NCBI GenBank assembly: GCA_008690995.1
Contig: VRMN01000005.1
Location: 434,001-498,000 of the forward strand
DNA: 64,000 nucleotides
From: Porphyridium purpureum
Taxonomy: Eukaryota; Rhodophyta; Bangiophyceae; Porphyridiales; Porphyridiaceae
Direction: 5' to 3'
Shown here piece by piece: positions 27,011 to 36,944 of the stretch. The notes beneath the pieces were generated by a model. That model did not search any database and had not been told where the DNA came from. It was given only the letters and a program-made list of their open reading frames with translations. Positions within the stretch are counted from its first letter, which is position 1. Every line of letters begins with the position of its first letter. A program made the translations under genes and the position numbers.

Positions 27011-27979
27011 TCAGCTCGCGGTCTGTAAGATCTCCTGCGTTACTGTTTCAATCCATTCGCGCTCACGCCTGGACAGGGTTGCATCAGTCGAGGCCGTGAC
27101 AGGACCCAAAGCGACAAGGAGACGGTCATCACCTTTACCCACTGGCACCACAAAGGCGCTACACTCCGGGTTCACAACAAACGGAATGTCTACACCAGGC
27201 GGTAGTGTGCTCAGATTATCCAAGTACAAAGACTGGCCTTCTGCCTTGACGCGGCGAATGACCTCCCCAAGATCTTCACCGGCCGACAAGCTTCGAATTC
27301 GCCCAACATTTCCCGAAACAGTTGCCGCTTGGTCTGCTTGTTCTTTAACAATCGCACAACAGTCCATGATTGTCAGATCCACTACAGATTCGACGAGCCA
27401 CTGCTCGATCGTCCCTGTTGAGTCCCTCGACATTGGCTGGATGTTCAAAGGAATGCCGCCTTCGTCAAAGCCACTCGAATTCGCATCGGTGTCAGCGACG
27501 GGAGTGGCACCCGCAGACACATTTTGGGCATTGCTACTTTGAGCAGAAGGAACTGCCGGTGCATTCATTTGCTTGAAGGCGATGGATAAGAGTGACAAGG
27601 CCGCCAGCGCGGCAACACTCTCGGAAAGTAACGTGTGCCAAGATGCGTTCAACCCTGGACCACTTGAGTGGTTCCAAGTGAGCAGGAGGCCAGCAACAGT
27701 ACCAATAAAGATACGCAGGCGCGGGCCCTCGAGGCCCGGAATGTAAAATCCGCCACCCTTCTCGATGGCGATGCTTGGACGCTTGTAAAGTGCTTTTGAA
27801 CCCTTGTCCTGCATGGGCCCGTTTGGGCCGTTTTGCGGGGCAACCATTGACGGCTTCTTCATCTGTCGCGACCAAACAGGCCTCTTGCCGGAGCACAGCG
27901 CAGTACTAGAGACATGGCCAAAGCGCTGACGCCAAGTTCTTGGTGCGGCTGGAATCGAGTGGAATGCTTGTGCCGCCAT
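27011..27979 (-). CDS. CCB4-like cofactor assembly protein, plastid
   Basis: A 322-residue protein. Residues 1-75 are basic and Ser/Pro/Gln-rich, fitting a plastid transit peptide. Two hydrophobic segments lie at about 90-103 and 118-136, followed by a soluble domain. The last 70 residues (a LYLDNLSTLPPG block, then AFVVPVG and a REREWIETV end) resemble the CCB2/CCB4 family. In green algae and plants that family helps attach the extra c-type haem (ci) to cytochrome b6. I recognise the pattern only by eye, so the function is provisional. ATG 27979 is the first in the frame. The gene converges with the glycosyltransferase gene (25-bp gap). Confidence 0.55.
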   Translation of the reverse strand: MAAQAFHSIPAAPRTWRQRFGHVSSTALCSGKRPVWSRQMKKPSMVAPQNGPNGPMQDKGSKALYKRPSIAIEKGGGFYIPGLEGPRLRIFIGTVAGLLLTWNHSSGPGLNASWHTLLSESVAALAALSLLSIAFKQMNAPAVPSAQSSNAQNVSAGATPVADTDANSSGFDEGGIPLNIQPMSRDSTGTIEQWLVESVVDLTIMDCCAIVKEQADQAATVSGNVGRIRSLSAGEDLGEVIRRVKAEGQSLYLDNLSTLPPGVDIPFVVNPECSAFVVPVGKGDDRLLVALGPVTASTDATLSRREREWIETVTQEILQTAS

Positions 27980-28852
27980 GTTCAAGAAAGTGTGTCTGCG
28001 TCTCCTGCTCGGACGTAACGACTCTATACCGGAATCAGAAAGGACGTATGTTTTCTCAAGTCAGAATCCAAATCCATAGTCCATACAAAGACATACGACC
28101 AAGCGCAAGTCTGTTGCCAGGATTGATGTGCGTGCCAGTAAATGACACCGACGACACCCACACACCAAAAGGATGGTGCTGGCGGTAGTCGGCAACACGT
28201 TGGTCACGCCAAGATTTTAATCTGGCACCATTTTTGAGCCGATCCCGCACGGACCAAATAAAGGTCGCGGGTATACCGGCCTTCGATCAAGTGCACACGA
28301 CGACGCAGACCTCCGACGAGGCCCGCGCCGTGACCAACAAAGGAAACAGCAGTAAGATGGCGATACACGTACCTCTGGTCGCAGCAACAACACCACACGG
28401 GTAAGGACAGACAGACGAAGCGCGCGCGCGCGTGCGCGCTCTCTCAGAAACGTGGTTGTGTGTGTCAGCCAAGCGCCTTGCGTCAAGGACGCTCGAAAGG
28501 AACAACTCGGCTTGTGCCCGTGTCTGCCTCTGCGGCCGCGTGGAGGTTCACGACCAAGCAGGCGGTACAGCGGATCAGAAAACGAGCTGTACCTGCATCT
28601 CTGTAAGCGCAATGAAAAGTCTCTGGTTTGGCGCGAGTCGTGCTGGCCAATCCCGCGAATGCCCCCTGTGCGGCTCCATGGCACGCAGATGGACTGCAAA
28701 TGTTTTTATCCAAGACAACACGGGAGGACTATGTGAACATCACAGGTGTGATTGAAGACGGACAGCAAGAAGCAGATGAGAATGGCGATGAAGACACGCG
28801 AGCCCGGACGCGAGAGAACATGGTCTGCGTGTGCGTGACGTGCGCGGTGGAG
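27980..28852. other. Intergenic, 873 bp, no gene recognised
   Basis: It lies upstream of the CCB4-like gene and downstream of the beta-oxidation fusion gene. It includes a (CG)n-rich stretch at 28421-28439. Several overlapping open frames exist on both strands, but none has a domain, consistent composition or family motif. A fast-evolving small gene cannot be excluded. Confidence 0.4.
28421..28439. repeat. Alternating CG tract
   Basis: A CG dinucleotide run with one GT step, 19 bp, in the large gap before the beta-oxidation fusion gene. Such alternating purine-pyrimidine DNA can adopt Z form; no function is shown. Confidence 0.7.
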
Positions 28853-31800
28853 TTACAGGCGCGAAGAGGTGGTAGCATCGTCGGTGATTTCAATGACAGC
28901 AGCAGCACCCATGCCCGTGCCAATACACATGCTCACCACGCCGTATTTTCCGCCACGGCGCTCGAGCTCGTTGATGATACTGACCGTGAGCCGCGCGCCA
29001 GTCATACCCAGCGGGTGCCCAATGGCGATGGCACCTCCGTTGACGTTCACAATGTCGCGGTTGAGCTGCAGCACGTCGATACAGTACTCGGCCTGCGATC
29101 CAAACGCCTCATTCACCTCGAACAGATCAATATCCTCCTTCACGAGTCCGGCCTTTTCAAGCACGGCCGGAATCGCCTCGGCCGGGCCAATCCCCATGAC
29201 GGCAGGATCTACGCCCACCACTGCAAACGCGCGGAACGTGGCGCGAATCGGCAGCCCGCGCGTGCGCGCCTCGGACCGCTTCATAAGCAGTGTCATGGCC
29301 GCACCGTCGCTCAGCTGTGACGAGTTGCCAGCGGTGGTCGTGCCGTCTTTCTGGAAGACTGGCTTCAGTTTAGCCATTCCTTTCAAGCTGGTCCCAATCC
29401 TGATTCCTTCATCTTGCTCGACCGTGATTGCGCGCACCTGCGGCTGCGCCGCCTTGTCGTCCTTTGGCGGCGGAATTACGACCTTGGTTTTGATGGGCAC
29501 AATCTCACTTGCCTGCTTCCTGCTCAGTAAACTATTACCTGCACGTGAGTGGCTCACCACCGCGAGTCTGTCCTGTTTGTCCCGAGGCACACCGTATCGA
29601 AGCGCCACGTTCTCGCTCGTCTCACCCATGGACAAATAGCAATCCATCGCGTGTTCCACTTCCTTGGCACGCGGGTTCATCGTGAGGTCCTTGTTTGTAA
29701 ACGGGGCGCCGCTCATACTTTCCACGCCGCCTGCCATGGCAATGTTGTAATGTCCTGCCTGAATACTAGCAGCGGCATCCGCAATTGCCTGCAAGCCGGA
29801 GGAGCACAGTCGATTAATCGTACGGACGGGCGTGGTGACGGGCAAGCCAGCAAACACTCCTGCCACACGCGTCTGTACCACGCCACTATCGCCACGCGGC
29901 AGCACCATGCCTAGGACCACATCATCCACGTCGTCTGGATTTATGCCGGAATCGCGCAGCAGACGCGCCATGACGGGCGCCACAAGATCTTCTGGCTGCG
30001 TATCTTTCAATCCCCCGCGATATGCGCGGCCAACGGCTGTGCGCAGAGCACCCACGATCACAATGTCATCTGGCGAGCCAGACGTGCGCCGCGGACGCGG
30101 CGCGTAGCAAATTGAAGCACAATGGTTATATGCTAGACGCACCAGCGCGTGCGAAGGTGCGAAGAGCGGCAGGCCCCCGGACAATTCATGCATCGCGCGG
30201 AGTCGATCTACCAAGCCGCGCGGGCCACCGCACGCTTCATTGGCCCAGTGCAGCAAGCCACCACGGTAGTGTGGGAATCCGTAACCAAAGACCGAGCACA
30301 AGTCAAGGTCGGAACCTTCATTCACGACTTTTTCTTCCAAGATTCGGCACGCTTCGTTCACGCAGGGCAAGAGCACCAGTTCCACCAGCTGACTTGGGCT
30401 TAAATTCGGGCTCACCAACTTGGCACCACGTGCAAGTACCTGCTTGTCTCGTGCGGCCTGGATGAGGGGCTCCAGCGCCTCCGCGTCTGCAATGGGTACG
30501 CGGCTCTTGTTCTCGTACCTGTAGAACCCAGCGCCACTCTTCTGCCCCTTGCGTCCTGTCGCCAGAAGCGCTTCAAGCAGACCGTCGTTAAAGGTGCGCT
30601 CGGCGAAAGCCATGTCAAAGGTAGAGCCTACGGCAACACCGACATCAAGTCCCACCTGGTCGAGCAGTTTGAATGCGCCCAAAGCAAGTCCAAAATCGGC
30701 CATGGCTCGGTCAATGTCGTACGGGTGGACACCCAGACCTGTGACAGCAAAGCTCGCCGCCTGGCCCTGCGGAAAGTACATGCGGTTCACTGCGAAACCG
30801 GCGCAGTTGCCCACCACAATGGGTGTTTTCTTGCACTTTTTTGCGAGCTGAATGCACGCCTTGACTACTTCCGGGCTGGTGGAGTGCGTCTGCACGATTT
30901 CCCACAGAGGCATCAAGTGCGCGGGCGAGAAAAAATGCGCACCAATCACGCGGCCTTGTACGTAGTGCTCCTTGGGAATCAGTGCGGCCACAAGATCAAT
31001 GTTGATGGTGGACGTGTTGGTGCCAAGAATGCAATGAGACGGCGCGACCTGGGCCATGGTTTTCAAAATTTCCTGCTTGAGTTTCACGTCTTCCAGCACC
31101 GCCTCGATACCCATATCGATGCGCGAAAGATCATCCCACGATGTCGTCACAGACACAAGCTCAAGTGCCGAGGCATATTTTTCAGACAGGTTTCGCTTCA
31201 CACGCGCATGCGCCGCTTCAGCGGCGTTCGAGTCGATTTCCTTAATAATCACACGAATGCCAGCCTTTGCCATGACCGTGGCGATACCTGCGCCCATCAG
31301 CCCGCCTCCAATGACTCCCACAAGCTGGATGGGCCGCGCGGCGGACGCTTGTTGTTGCTGCGGATGCACAGCAGATGCACCAAGATCGAGCGGCGCCGCT
31401 TGCTTGCGCTGCGCAAAGAACATGTGGATAAGCGCCCGGGACACTGGACCAGATAAGCATTCCAAAAAGATGCGCCCTTCTTCTCTGAGCCCTGCCGCGC
31501 CGCCGTGCTGCGCACCATGCAGCGCAGCGCGCACACAGCCCGCGAACTGCGGCATCGACCCGTTTGACGACATTTTTTTAAAGTCTTTGGACTGGAGTGT
31601 AGCCTCCGCGATCTGCGTGCATTTTTCTGCGCTGCCAATCTTGTCGGAGCGCTGCAGCGAGAACTTGCGCAGCGACGGCTGTGCGGCGAGCATTTCAGCG
31701 TACGCGACTGCCGCGGTTTCGACGTCGTGCGGCCTGTCCACGAGCTTGTCCATCAGCCCAAGCTCGTTTGCGCGCGTCGCAGAGATGGTTTCAGACGCCA

Positions 31801-32275
31801 GCATCATCTGTAACGCGGCGCCAAACCCGACGACACGCGGGAGGCGCTGCGTCCCACCCAGGCCGGGAATGATGCCCAGCTTCAATTCGGGGAGGCCAAA
31901 TGCGGCATTCTTCGACGCGACTCTGGCGGCGCAGCACAGCGCGAGCTCGAGGCCACCGCCGAGACACGTTCCCGCGACGGCGGCGACGACTGGCTTGGCG
32001 CAATTCTCGAGGCGATCGAAGTCGTCGGTGCTGCCGACTGCCGGCGCGTGCCCATCAGCAAACGCGGCGAACTCTGAGATATCCGCGCCTCCCGAGAAGA
32101 AGCCGCGGCGGTACTCGGCGCCCAGCACAATGGCCTTGACGGAGGGGTCCGCCTCGGCGGCGCGCACGGCCGCGGCCACGGCCTCTCGCAGCCGCCCAGA
32201 CAGCGCATTCACCGCATTCCCAGCAAACGTGATCACCACCACCCCATCCCCCACCTTCTTGCTCTCCACCTTCAT
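28853..32275 (-). CDS. Peroxisomal trifunctional beta-oxidation fusion enzyme (hydratase-dehydrogenase-thiolase)
   Basis: A single 1140-residue frame holds three fatty acid beta-oxidation enzymes. Residues 1-300 are enoyl-CoA hydratase/isomerase (FSGGADISEFAAF and GGGLELALCCAAR). Residues about 315-720 are NAD-dependent 3-hydroxyacyl-CoA dehydrogenase (VGVIGGGLMGAG near 320 and LGTNTSTINID). Residues about 733-1130 are a complete 3-ketoacyl-CoA thiolase with nucleophile Cys824 in NRLCSSGLQ, GHPLGMTGAR and the C-terminal CIGTGMG. The chain ends in SRL, a type 1 peroxisomal signal. The first two domains equal the peroxisomal MFP1 plan; the thiolase is normally a separate gene, often with a PTS2. 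The frame is intact with clear linkers, so the fusion is not an annotation artefact. The enzyme would turn enoyl-CoA into acyl-CoA shortened by two carbons plus acetyl-CoA. ATG 32275 follows a CT-rich leader. Confidence 0.93.
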   Translation of the reverse strand: MKVESKKVGDGVVVITFAGNAVNALSGRLREAVAAAVRAAEADPSVKAIVLGAEYRRGFFSGGADISEFAAFADGHAPAVGSTDDFDRLENCAKPVVAAVAGTCLGGGLELALCCAARVASKNAAFGLPELKLGIIPGLGGTQRLPRVVGFGAALQMMLASETISATRANELGLMDKLVDRPHDVETAAVAYAEMLAAQPSLRKFSLQRSDKIGSAEKCTQIAEATLQSKDFKKMSSNGSMPQFAGCVRAALHGAQHGGAAGLREEGRIFLECLSGPVSRALIHMFFAQRKQAAPLDLGASAVHPQQQQASAARPIQLVGVIGGGLMGAGIATVMAKAGIRVIIKEIDSNAAEAAHARVKRNLSEKYASALELVSVTTSWDDLSRIDMGIEAVLEDVKLKQEILKTMAQVAPSHCILGTNTSTINIDLVAALIPKEHYVQGRVIGAHFFSPAHLMPLWEIVQTHSTSPEVVKACIQLAKKCKKTPIVVGNCAGFAVNRMYFPQGQAASFAVTGLGVHPYDIDRAMADFGLALGAFKLLDQVGLDVGVAVGSTFDMAFAERTFNDGLLEALLATGRKGQKSGAGFYRYENKSRVPIADAEALEPLIQAARDKQVLARGAKLVSPNLSPSQLVELVLLPCVNEACRILEEKVVNEGSDLDLCSVFGYGFPHYRGGLLHWANEACGGPRGLVDRLRAMHELSGGLPLFAPSHALVRLAYNHCASICYAPRPRRTSGSPDDIVIVGALRTAVGRAYRGGLKDTQPEDLVAPVMARLLRDSGINPDDVDDVVLGMVLPRGDSGVVQTRVAGVFAGLPVTTPVRTINRLCSSGLQAIADAAASIQAGHYNIAMAGGVESMSGAPFTNKDLTMNPRAKEVEHAMDCYLSMGETSENVALRYGVPRDKQDRLAVVSHSRAGNSLLSRKQASEIVPIKTKVVIPPPKDDKAAQPQVRAITVEQDEGIRIGTSLKGMAKLKPVFQKDGTTTAGNSSQLSDGAAMTLLMKRSEARTRGLPIRATFRAFAVVGVDPAVMGIGPAEAIPAVLEKAGLVKEDIDLFEVNEAFGSQAEYCIDVLQLNRDIVNVNGGAIAIGHPLGMTGARLTVSIINELERRGGKYGVVSMCIGTGMGAAAVIEITDDATTSSRL

Positions 32276-33111
32276 CTTCCCTCTCTCCCTTCATCCACCA
32301 ACCCACACACCCACCACCTTCTCTCTCTCTCTCCCTCTCTCTCTTCCAATCCCCTCCTCCCCTTTCTCATTTGCGCCATTCCCCAGATTTCATCGCTCGT
32401 ATTTGAGCCGCACGCGGTACAGCTTCGCGGCTCAATGGTTCACTTTTCAAACACCCGAAAATCACAAAATCGCCACTTGCGCATAGGACTCTCACTGTAC
32501 CCAACACTGTCAGCAGCACTGAACACGCCTCAAAGTGGACGCGCGCCGAGCAGATTTTATGCGCCGTGGTTTCGCTTCCAGCCGAACGTGCGTGGGTTGG
32601 CCGCCGCATGCTCATGTGAGCCGTGCGTCTTCAACATTTCTCGTCGCGCCCCACGCGAGAACCCAGCGTGCATCACGCCATGGGGTGTGAATCGGCAGCG
32701 CGTGTCGCTGCTGATACCCAACAACAACGCTAGCCACATGCTCTGTGTCGAGCGGCACGCGAAAGGTATGCACACACGCCCACGACGCACAGCCCTCATC
32801 GCGCTCTTCTCGTGCTTCGCATCGACCATCGCCGCTTCTAATCGGTTAGAGTTTGGCGCTTTACCGATTAGCCGATACGCCGGCTCGGCATCAGTCGCAA
32901 CACGCGTTCACGCGGTACACCTGGCAGCCAAAGGAAAATCAGAACAGTGTACACCCGAAGTGTTTCCGATGGAAGCTTTATGAACTGAACGTCTACTGTA
33001 CCGCACCATGCTAGGATTTTTGGGGAAACAGGCGTGGGGTGTGGGGCGCGTGGATGGAGAGCGAGTCGTTCGAGTGACATCGGTGGTGGTTGTGGTGGTG
33101 GGCGGTCTGGG
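32276..33111. other. Divergent intergenic region, 836 bp, with GTAC motifs
   Basis: Between the beta-oxidation fusion (-) and the AIG1-like gene (+). It holds a CT-repeat at about 32310-32345, GTACAGC at 32417-32423, ACTGTAC at 32494-32500, CAGTGTAC at about 32945-32952 and ACTGTAC at about 32995-33001. No gene is supported; plus-strand frames here have no ATG-led family match. Confidence 0.45.
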
Positions 33112-33801
33112 ATGGTGGCAGTGAGCGTGCCGGAAGCGGTCGTCGCGGTGTGCGGCGTGATTTTGTTCAGCTACACGACTTGCTTCGTGCCGGGCGATCC
33201 CAAATGGACAGAGCAGTTTGGTGCGGGCTCGGTGTATTTGACCCTGCAGACCAACGTGCTCTTGCAGCTGTTCTGTGTGTTCAATGTGGCTGTTGCGGCG
33301 CTGTGTTTCGCCTCGCCGGGCGCGGTGCCGAGGAAGGTGAGCGTCGCGCAGAATGCTTTGGACCGTGTGTTCTTCGCTTTGGGCATCTTTGTGTGCATCG
33401 GGTATTACGGACTGATTCATTTTGATCCTGCCATTCAAGGCATTATGGGCCGGTGGGACCCGAACTTTCATGTTCACACGCACCTTTTGCACGCCGGACC
33501 GGCTTTGTTCGGATTCCTAAATCTCCTGAGTCGGCCGCCGGCCACGCTAAACTTCCCTGGTAAGAGCGATTATATGCTACTCGTGGCCTATGCTATCGCG
33601 TACTCGACTTGGAGTAAGTTTTGCACCTGGATGAGAAACGGCGTCTTTCCGTATCCATTCCAGGCTCAGTTTGAACTGCATCACCATCTCCTATTCGACA
33701 TCGTATCTATCGTCGTGGTCTGCGGCTTCCTCTCGCTTGCACGCTACGTTACGCGCGCACGCATGGGCAGAGAACTTGGAAAGGCCGTGAAATCTACATG
33801 A
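33112..33801 (+). CDS. AIG1/ADTRP (FAR-17a)-like membrane protein
   Basis: A 229-residue protein with about six hydrophobic segments, the first directly after the start. It resembles the androgen-induced gene 1 / FAR-17a family, integral membrane threonine hydrolases of fatty-acid esters of hydroxy fatty acids. Supporting blocks are TLQTNVLLQL (candidate active Thr), HVHTHLLHAGPALF (candidate His) and AYSTWSKFCTWMRNGVFPYPF. The frame is open upstream to about 33034 but the first in-frame ATG is 33112. Assignment is by pattern only. Endoplasmic reticulum location would be expected. Confidence 0.6.
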   Translation: MVAVSVPEAVVAVCGVILFSYTTCFVPGDPKWTEQFGAGSVYLTLQTNVLLQLFCVFNVAVAALCFASPGAVPRKVSVAQNALDRVFFALGIFVCIGYYGLIHFDPAIQGIMGRWDPNFHVHTHLLHAGPALFGFLNLLSRPPATLNFPGKSDYMLLVAYAIAYSTWSKFCTWMRNGVFPYPFQAQFELHHHLLFDIVSIVVVCGFLSLARYVTRARMGRELGKAVKST

Positions 33802-33954
33802 ATCAGCGAGGAGACGCAAACCGAACACTGCACCGCTCAAAAGCGGCCGTATTCCACATTAACCACTTCGGTCCGAGAATAAGGCCGAAACGAGCGCCTG
33901 CGTTTCCTGTGCTCAGCACACAAAGTACACACGACGGCACCCAGTTCGCTTTTC

Positions 33955-36654
33955 CTACTGCCCAACGCGGCGCTTGAGCTTGGAGCGGCAAGAGCTCAAC
34001 AGTGCATCACCGTCATACCCGGAGCCGCACGACTTGAGCTCGTTTAGAAGCTTGTTGGCGCGCCCATCGTTCCCTTGTAAATGCTCCGCACACGCTGCGT
34101 CATATAGTGCGTACGGCCGCACCCATTTCTCCTCTTTGACAGTGATCTTCTCAAGACGGTATTGGTATGCCAAGAACATATCCATGTATTCGCTGCGTCG
34201 AGGCTCACATTTTTCCGCAGCAACGCGGCAAAGGGAGACCAAGCAGTACAAGGCGACCGCCGCCTCTTCCGCGAGAGGTGCGGCACCCCCCGACGAACCT
34301 GCAGACGACGTGGAAAATGAGGCTCGATTGCCCATGAGCTTGCGCCCAAAGACAAGTGATCCACGCGAGCGCGCACCTGAAGACGCCGCATCCCCGACGT
34401 CCAAGCTTTCTGAGCTCTTCGACGCTTCGATGCTGACCAAAGGTTCCAGTTGCTCGAGCACCAAATTAAGGCGCGTGATACAACGAGAAATGTCCTGCAA
34501 GAGCATGGGCGTGTGCGCAAAAGAGCACACAAGCAATTCACAATACATCACTTCTGCGAGCGCGTGCTTGGATCGCCGCAAAAACGCACGCGCCTTGCTC
34601 TGAAAAAGCGCTTCGGTTTCGGATACAAAACTGTGCGGCTGGAGTTGCGATCCCTGCGCAAAGAGTGCACGGGCAGCCTCTGCGTGGCTCGGACCGCGCA
34701 TCATGAGAGCAATTCCCTTGCATACGCATGCATAAATTGGAAAGTCAGTCGGCTGGGCCGCTTTCAGCCGCGCAGACGCGAACAGCTCCGTCTGCTCAAA
34801 TTCTCGTGCAAGCAAAGAGGTAAAAACCGCATCATTGATCATGCGCTCGGGCATGCTGATCCCGCTAGCAAGTGCCTGCGGCCGGAGACCTTCCCTACGA
34901 GCAAATGAAGCGGAGGCCTTTTCAAGGTAACTGAGCGCCTCTTGGTTCTCGCCCGCTTTCCGACACCACACGGCGCGCAACCACAAAAAGAGCGGAGAAC
35001 CTGGCAGACGTTCTAGTGCCGCGCGTGTAATGCGCAGTCCAATGGCTAGACGCGTGACTTCGGAGAGTTCCTTGTGCGAGTCGGCAAAGCTTGAAAATTC
35101 CAGCAGATCCCAGGAGAGCGTGTGCATGCACAGCAGCGAGCGCAAAGAAATTCGAAACGCTGGTAGCTCGTTTTCGAGCAGGTTTTCGTCCTTGGTCACT
35201 GCTGACGCGCAGCCTTCGACGAGAAGCTGTAGCCCCATCGCACGGTCGGCCACAAAGCCGACCGCTTCGAGAACTTTGGTCAACGACGGTGGCGCCAGAG
35301 CCAGCACGAGAAGGAAGAACCCTACACCGAAGCGCCAGATAGCGTTAAATCCAATATATTCACGCGCACCGAGCTCACGACACACGATGTGCTCCATTTT
35401 GTTCCATTCTATGTCTTTTGGTGTCGCCTCGGTGCGGGGCCATTCAGATTCGGCCTCTTCCAGCTTGAGCTCTGTCAGGTTGAGCGGTATCGTCTGCTTG
35501 TGTATGTTGCTCTTCTCGTAGCAACCCCACGCAGTGCGCAAATAATAGAGCCCCTTCATCGACCCACCAGTGTATAAGCTGAGCACAGACCGCCAAAACG
35601 TGGCGTCTGCATACACGCTTCGAGCGTCTTCGAGATCAAAGCGAAGCACCCACCAGCGGTGCGATTCCTGCTCCACCTGGCTCATCGCAGCCTCTACTTC
35701 TTTCGCGGCGCTTTCAGCGCGATCTGCAGCCACATTGTAAAGCTCCAAAGCGCGTTTGGCTTCGGCTTTATCGCCTGTCAGCCAGACGCGCATATTCACG
35801 GCCTCAGCATGAAACAAAAGGTCTCGAGGGTGCGGCTTGGTACTCTTCCAGGCGTACGGAAATTCGCGTCGTTTGCTACTATTGCTCATGTTGAGCAATC
35901 TACCCGTCATCCGTGTCGCCCCGCTGGGCAGCTGGATTGGCGCGACCAGCCCGCCCCGTGAACGCTGGGCAAAATACTTTTCGGCTTGACTGAAAGCGCC
36001 TGAATATATGAGCTCCACACCGAAGCGCAGAGGCGTCCCATCTTCAGTCCCTCCAATTCCGTTCGTGAATGTGAGACTAGTGCTGAAGCCTACCTTTTTG
36101 AAGCTCTGGTCATGGCTCGGCCAGTTTCCAGCGTCTTGATGTCTACGCGAGTCGAGCATGTTTGCATCGTCTGCGTCAAAGTACACGGTGCCGTGTGTAC
36201 TGGCTATGGACACGGTGGCATCCGGGTCGCCCTCGTCCGGTTCCTGGTAGTCGATGGACTCAAACGTACAGGAGTAAAACTCCTCCTCTAGCATGCGGTC
36301 AAGCTCTTCGTACTCTGAAGTGCGATCCTCTGCCACCGCAAGATCGACTTCCGCAACGTCAATATTATCAACAATGTTGTCTTGCTCGCCCTTGGACGAC
36401 ATACTCATGCGCTTATCCCTTTTCTTCTTCTTTGTCTTCTTTTTAGACGAGAGGCGCTGCCGCAACTTCGCCTCCAACACGCCCATTTTCCGCTCGGACT
36501 CTGCAAAGACGCGTGTGACCCTGTCTGCAAATACCTGCGACTCCTCTTCCGTCGACACCGTGTTCAAGCTACGCGTCGCCTCGGCATCGTCGACGCCCTC
36601 TGCGAGCCATTTGCTCAGCAGCTTGTACTTGACTTCGGTCCAGGACGTCTTCAT
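33955..36654 (-). CDS. Iml2/TTC39-like tetratricopeptide protein
   Basis: An 899-residue protein of the Iml2/TTC39 family, TPR proteins linked in yeast to lipid droplets and inclusion-body clearance and in animals to lipid metabolism. The N-terminus is charged with a Lys-rich run (SKKKTKKKKRDKR) and an acidic section. The diagnostic block is near the middle: FGVGFFLLVLALAPPSLTKVLEAVGF followed by DRAMGLQLL. Helical repeats with WLRAVWCRKAG and LSYLEKA-type TPR motifs follow. The frame extends upstream without an ATG, so ATG 36654 is the start. No other domain is seen. Confidence 0.78.
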   Translation of the reverse strand: MKTSWTEVKYKLLSKWLAEGVDDAEATRSLNTVSTEEESQVFADRVTRVFAESERKMGVLEAKLRQRLSSKKKTKKKKRDKRMSMSSKGEQDNIVDNIDVAEVDLAVAEDRTSEYEELDRMLEEEFYSCTFESIDYQEPDEGDPDATVSIASTHGTVYFDADDANMLDSRRHQDAGNWPSHDQSFKKVGFSTSLTFTNGIGGTEDGTPLRFGVELIYSGAFSQAEKYFAQRSRGGLVAPIQLPSGATRMTGRLLNMSNSSKRREFPYAWKSTKPHPRDLLFHAEAVNMRVWLTGDKAEAKRALELYNVAADRAESAAKEVEAAMSQVEQESHRWWVLRFDLEDARSVYADATFWRSVLSLYTGGSMKGLYYLRTAWGCYEKSNIHKQTIPLNLTELKLEEAESEWPRTEATPKDIEWNKMEHIVCRELGAREYIGFNAIWRFGVGFFLLVLALAPPSLTKVLEAVGFVADRAMGLQLLVEGCASAVTKDENLLENELPAFRISLRSLLCMHTLSWDLLEFSSFADSHKELSEVTRLAIGLRITRAALERLPGSPLFLWLRAVWCRKAGENQEALSYLEKASASFARREGLRPQALASGISMPERMINDAVFTSLLAREFEQTELFASARLKAAQPTDFPIYACVCKGIALMMRGPSHAEAARALFAQGSQLQPHSFVSETEALFQSKARAFLRRSKHALAEVMYCELLVCSFAHTPMLLQDISRCITRLNLVLEQLEPLVSIEASKSSESLDVGDAASSGARSRGSLVFGRKLMGNRASFSTSSAGSSGGAAPLAEEAAVALYCLVSLCRVAAEKCEPRRSEYMDMFLAYQYRLEKITVKEEKWVRPYALYDAACAEHLQGNDGRANKLLNELKSCGSGYDGDALLSSCRSKLKRRVGQ

Positions 36655-36681
36655 TCTCACCAGGTCATAGCCACCGTGCAC

Positions 36682-36944
36682 TAGCCACGGAACACCGCAC
36701 GAAGCTCAAATGCGGGGATGAGCGCGCGACGAGGAACGCCAGATCCGCCACGCCGCGCTGAGATTCTGCGTGCGTGTGCTTGCGTCAACAATCAGTCCTT
36801 CTGCACGTGCGTACACATCAGCCAGGCGCGACCCTGCTTAGCAGCGTGTCATCCAACGTGCGTTGGAAACAAGTAGGGTTCAAAACTGTACCATACCGAC
36901 ATTTTAGTAGTGTACAGTTATTTTGCGTCCATTTGGTCGCGCCT
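36682..36944. promoter_or_regulatory. Upstream region with ACTGTAC, GTACAGT and an inverted repeat
   Basis: Between the Iml2-like gene start and the DBP7 3' end. ACTGTAC (36886-36892) and GTACAGT (36913-36919) form an inverted pair, and CCAACGTGCGTTGG (36854-36867) is a perfect 6-bp inverted repeat with a 2-bp spacer. These are candidate promoter elements for the Iml2-like gene on the minus strand. Confidence 0.4.

Noticed and set aside
28217-28699. Minus-strand frame of 160 codons in the 873-bp gap
   Set aside because: Cys/Arg/Leu-rich with no motif; runs through the CG repeat; not supported as a gene.
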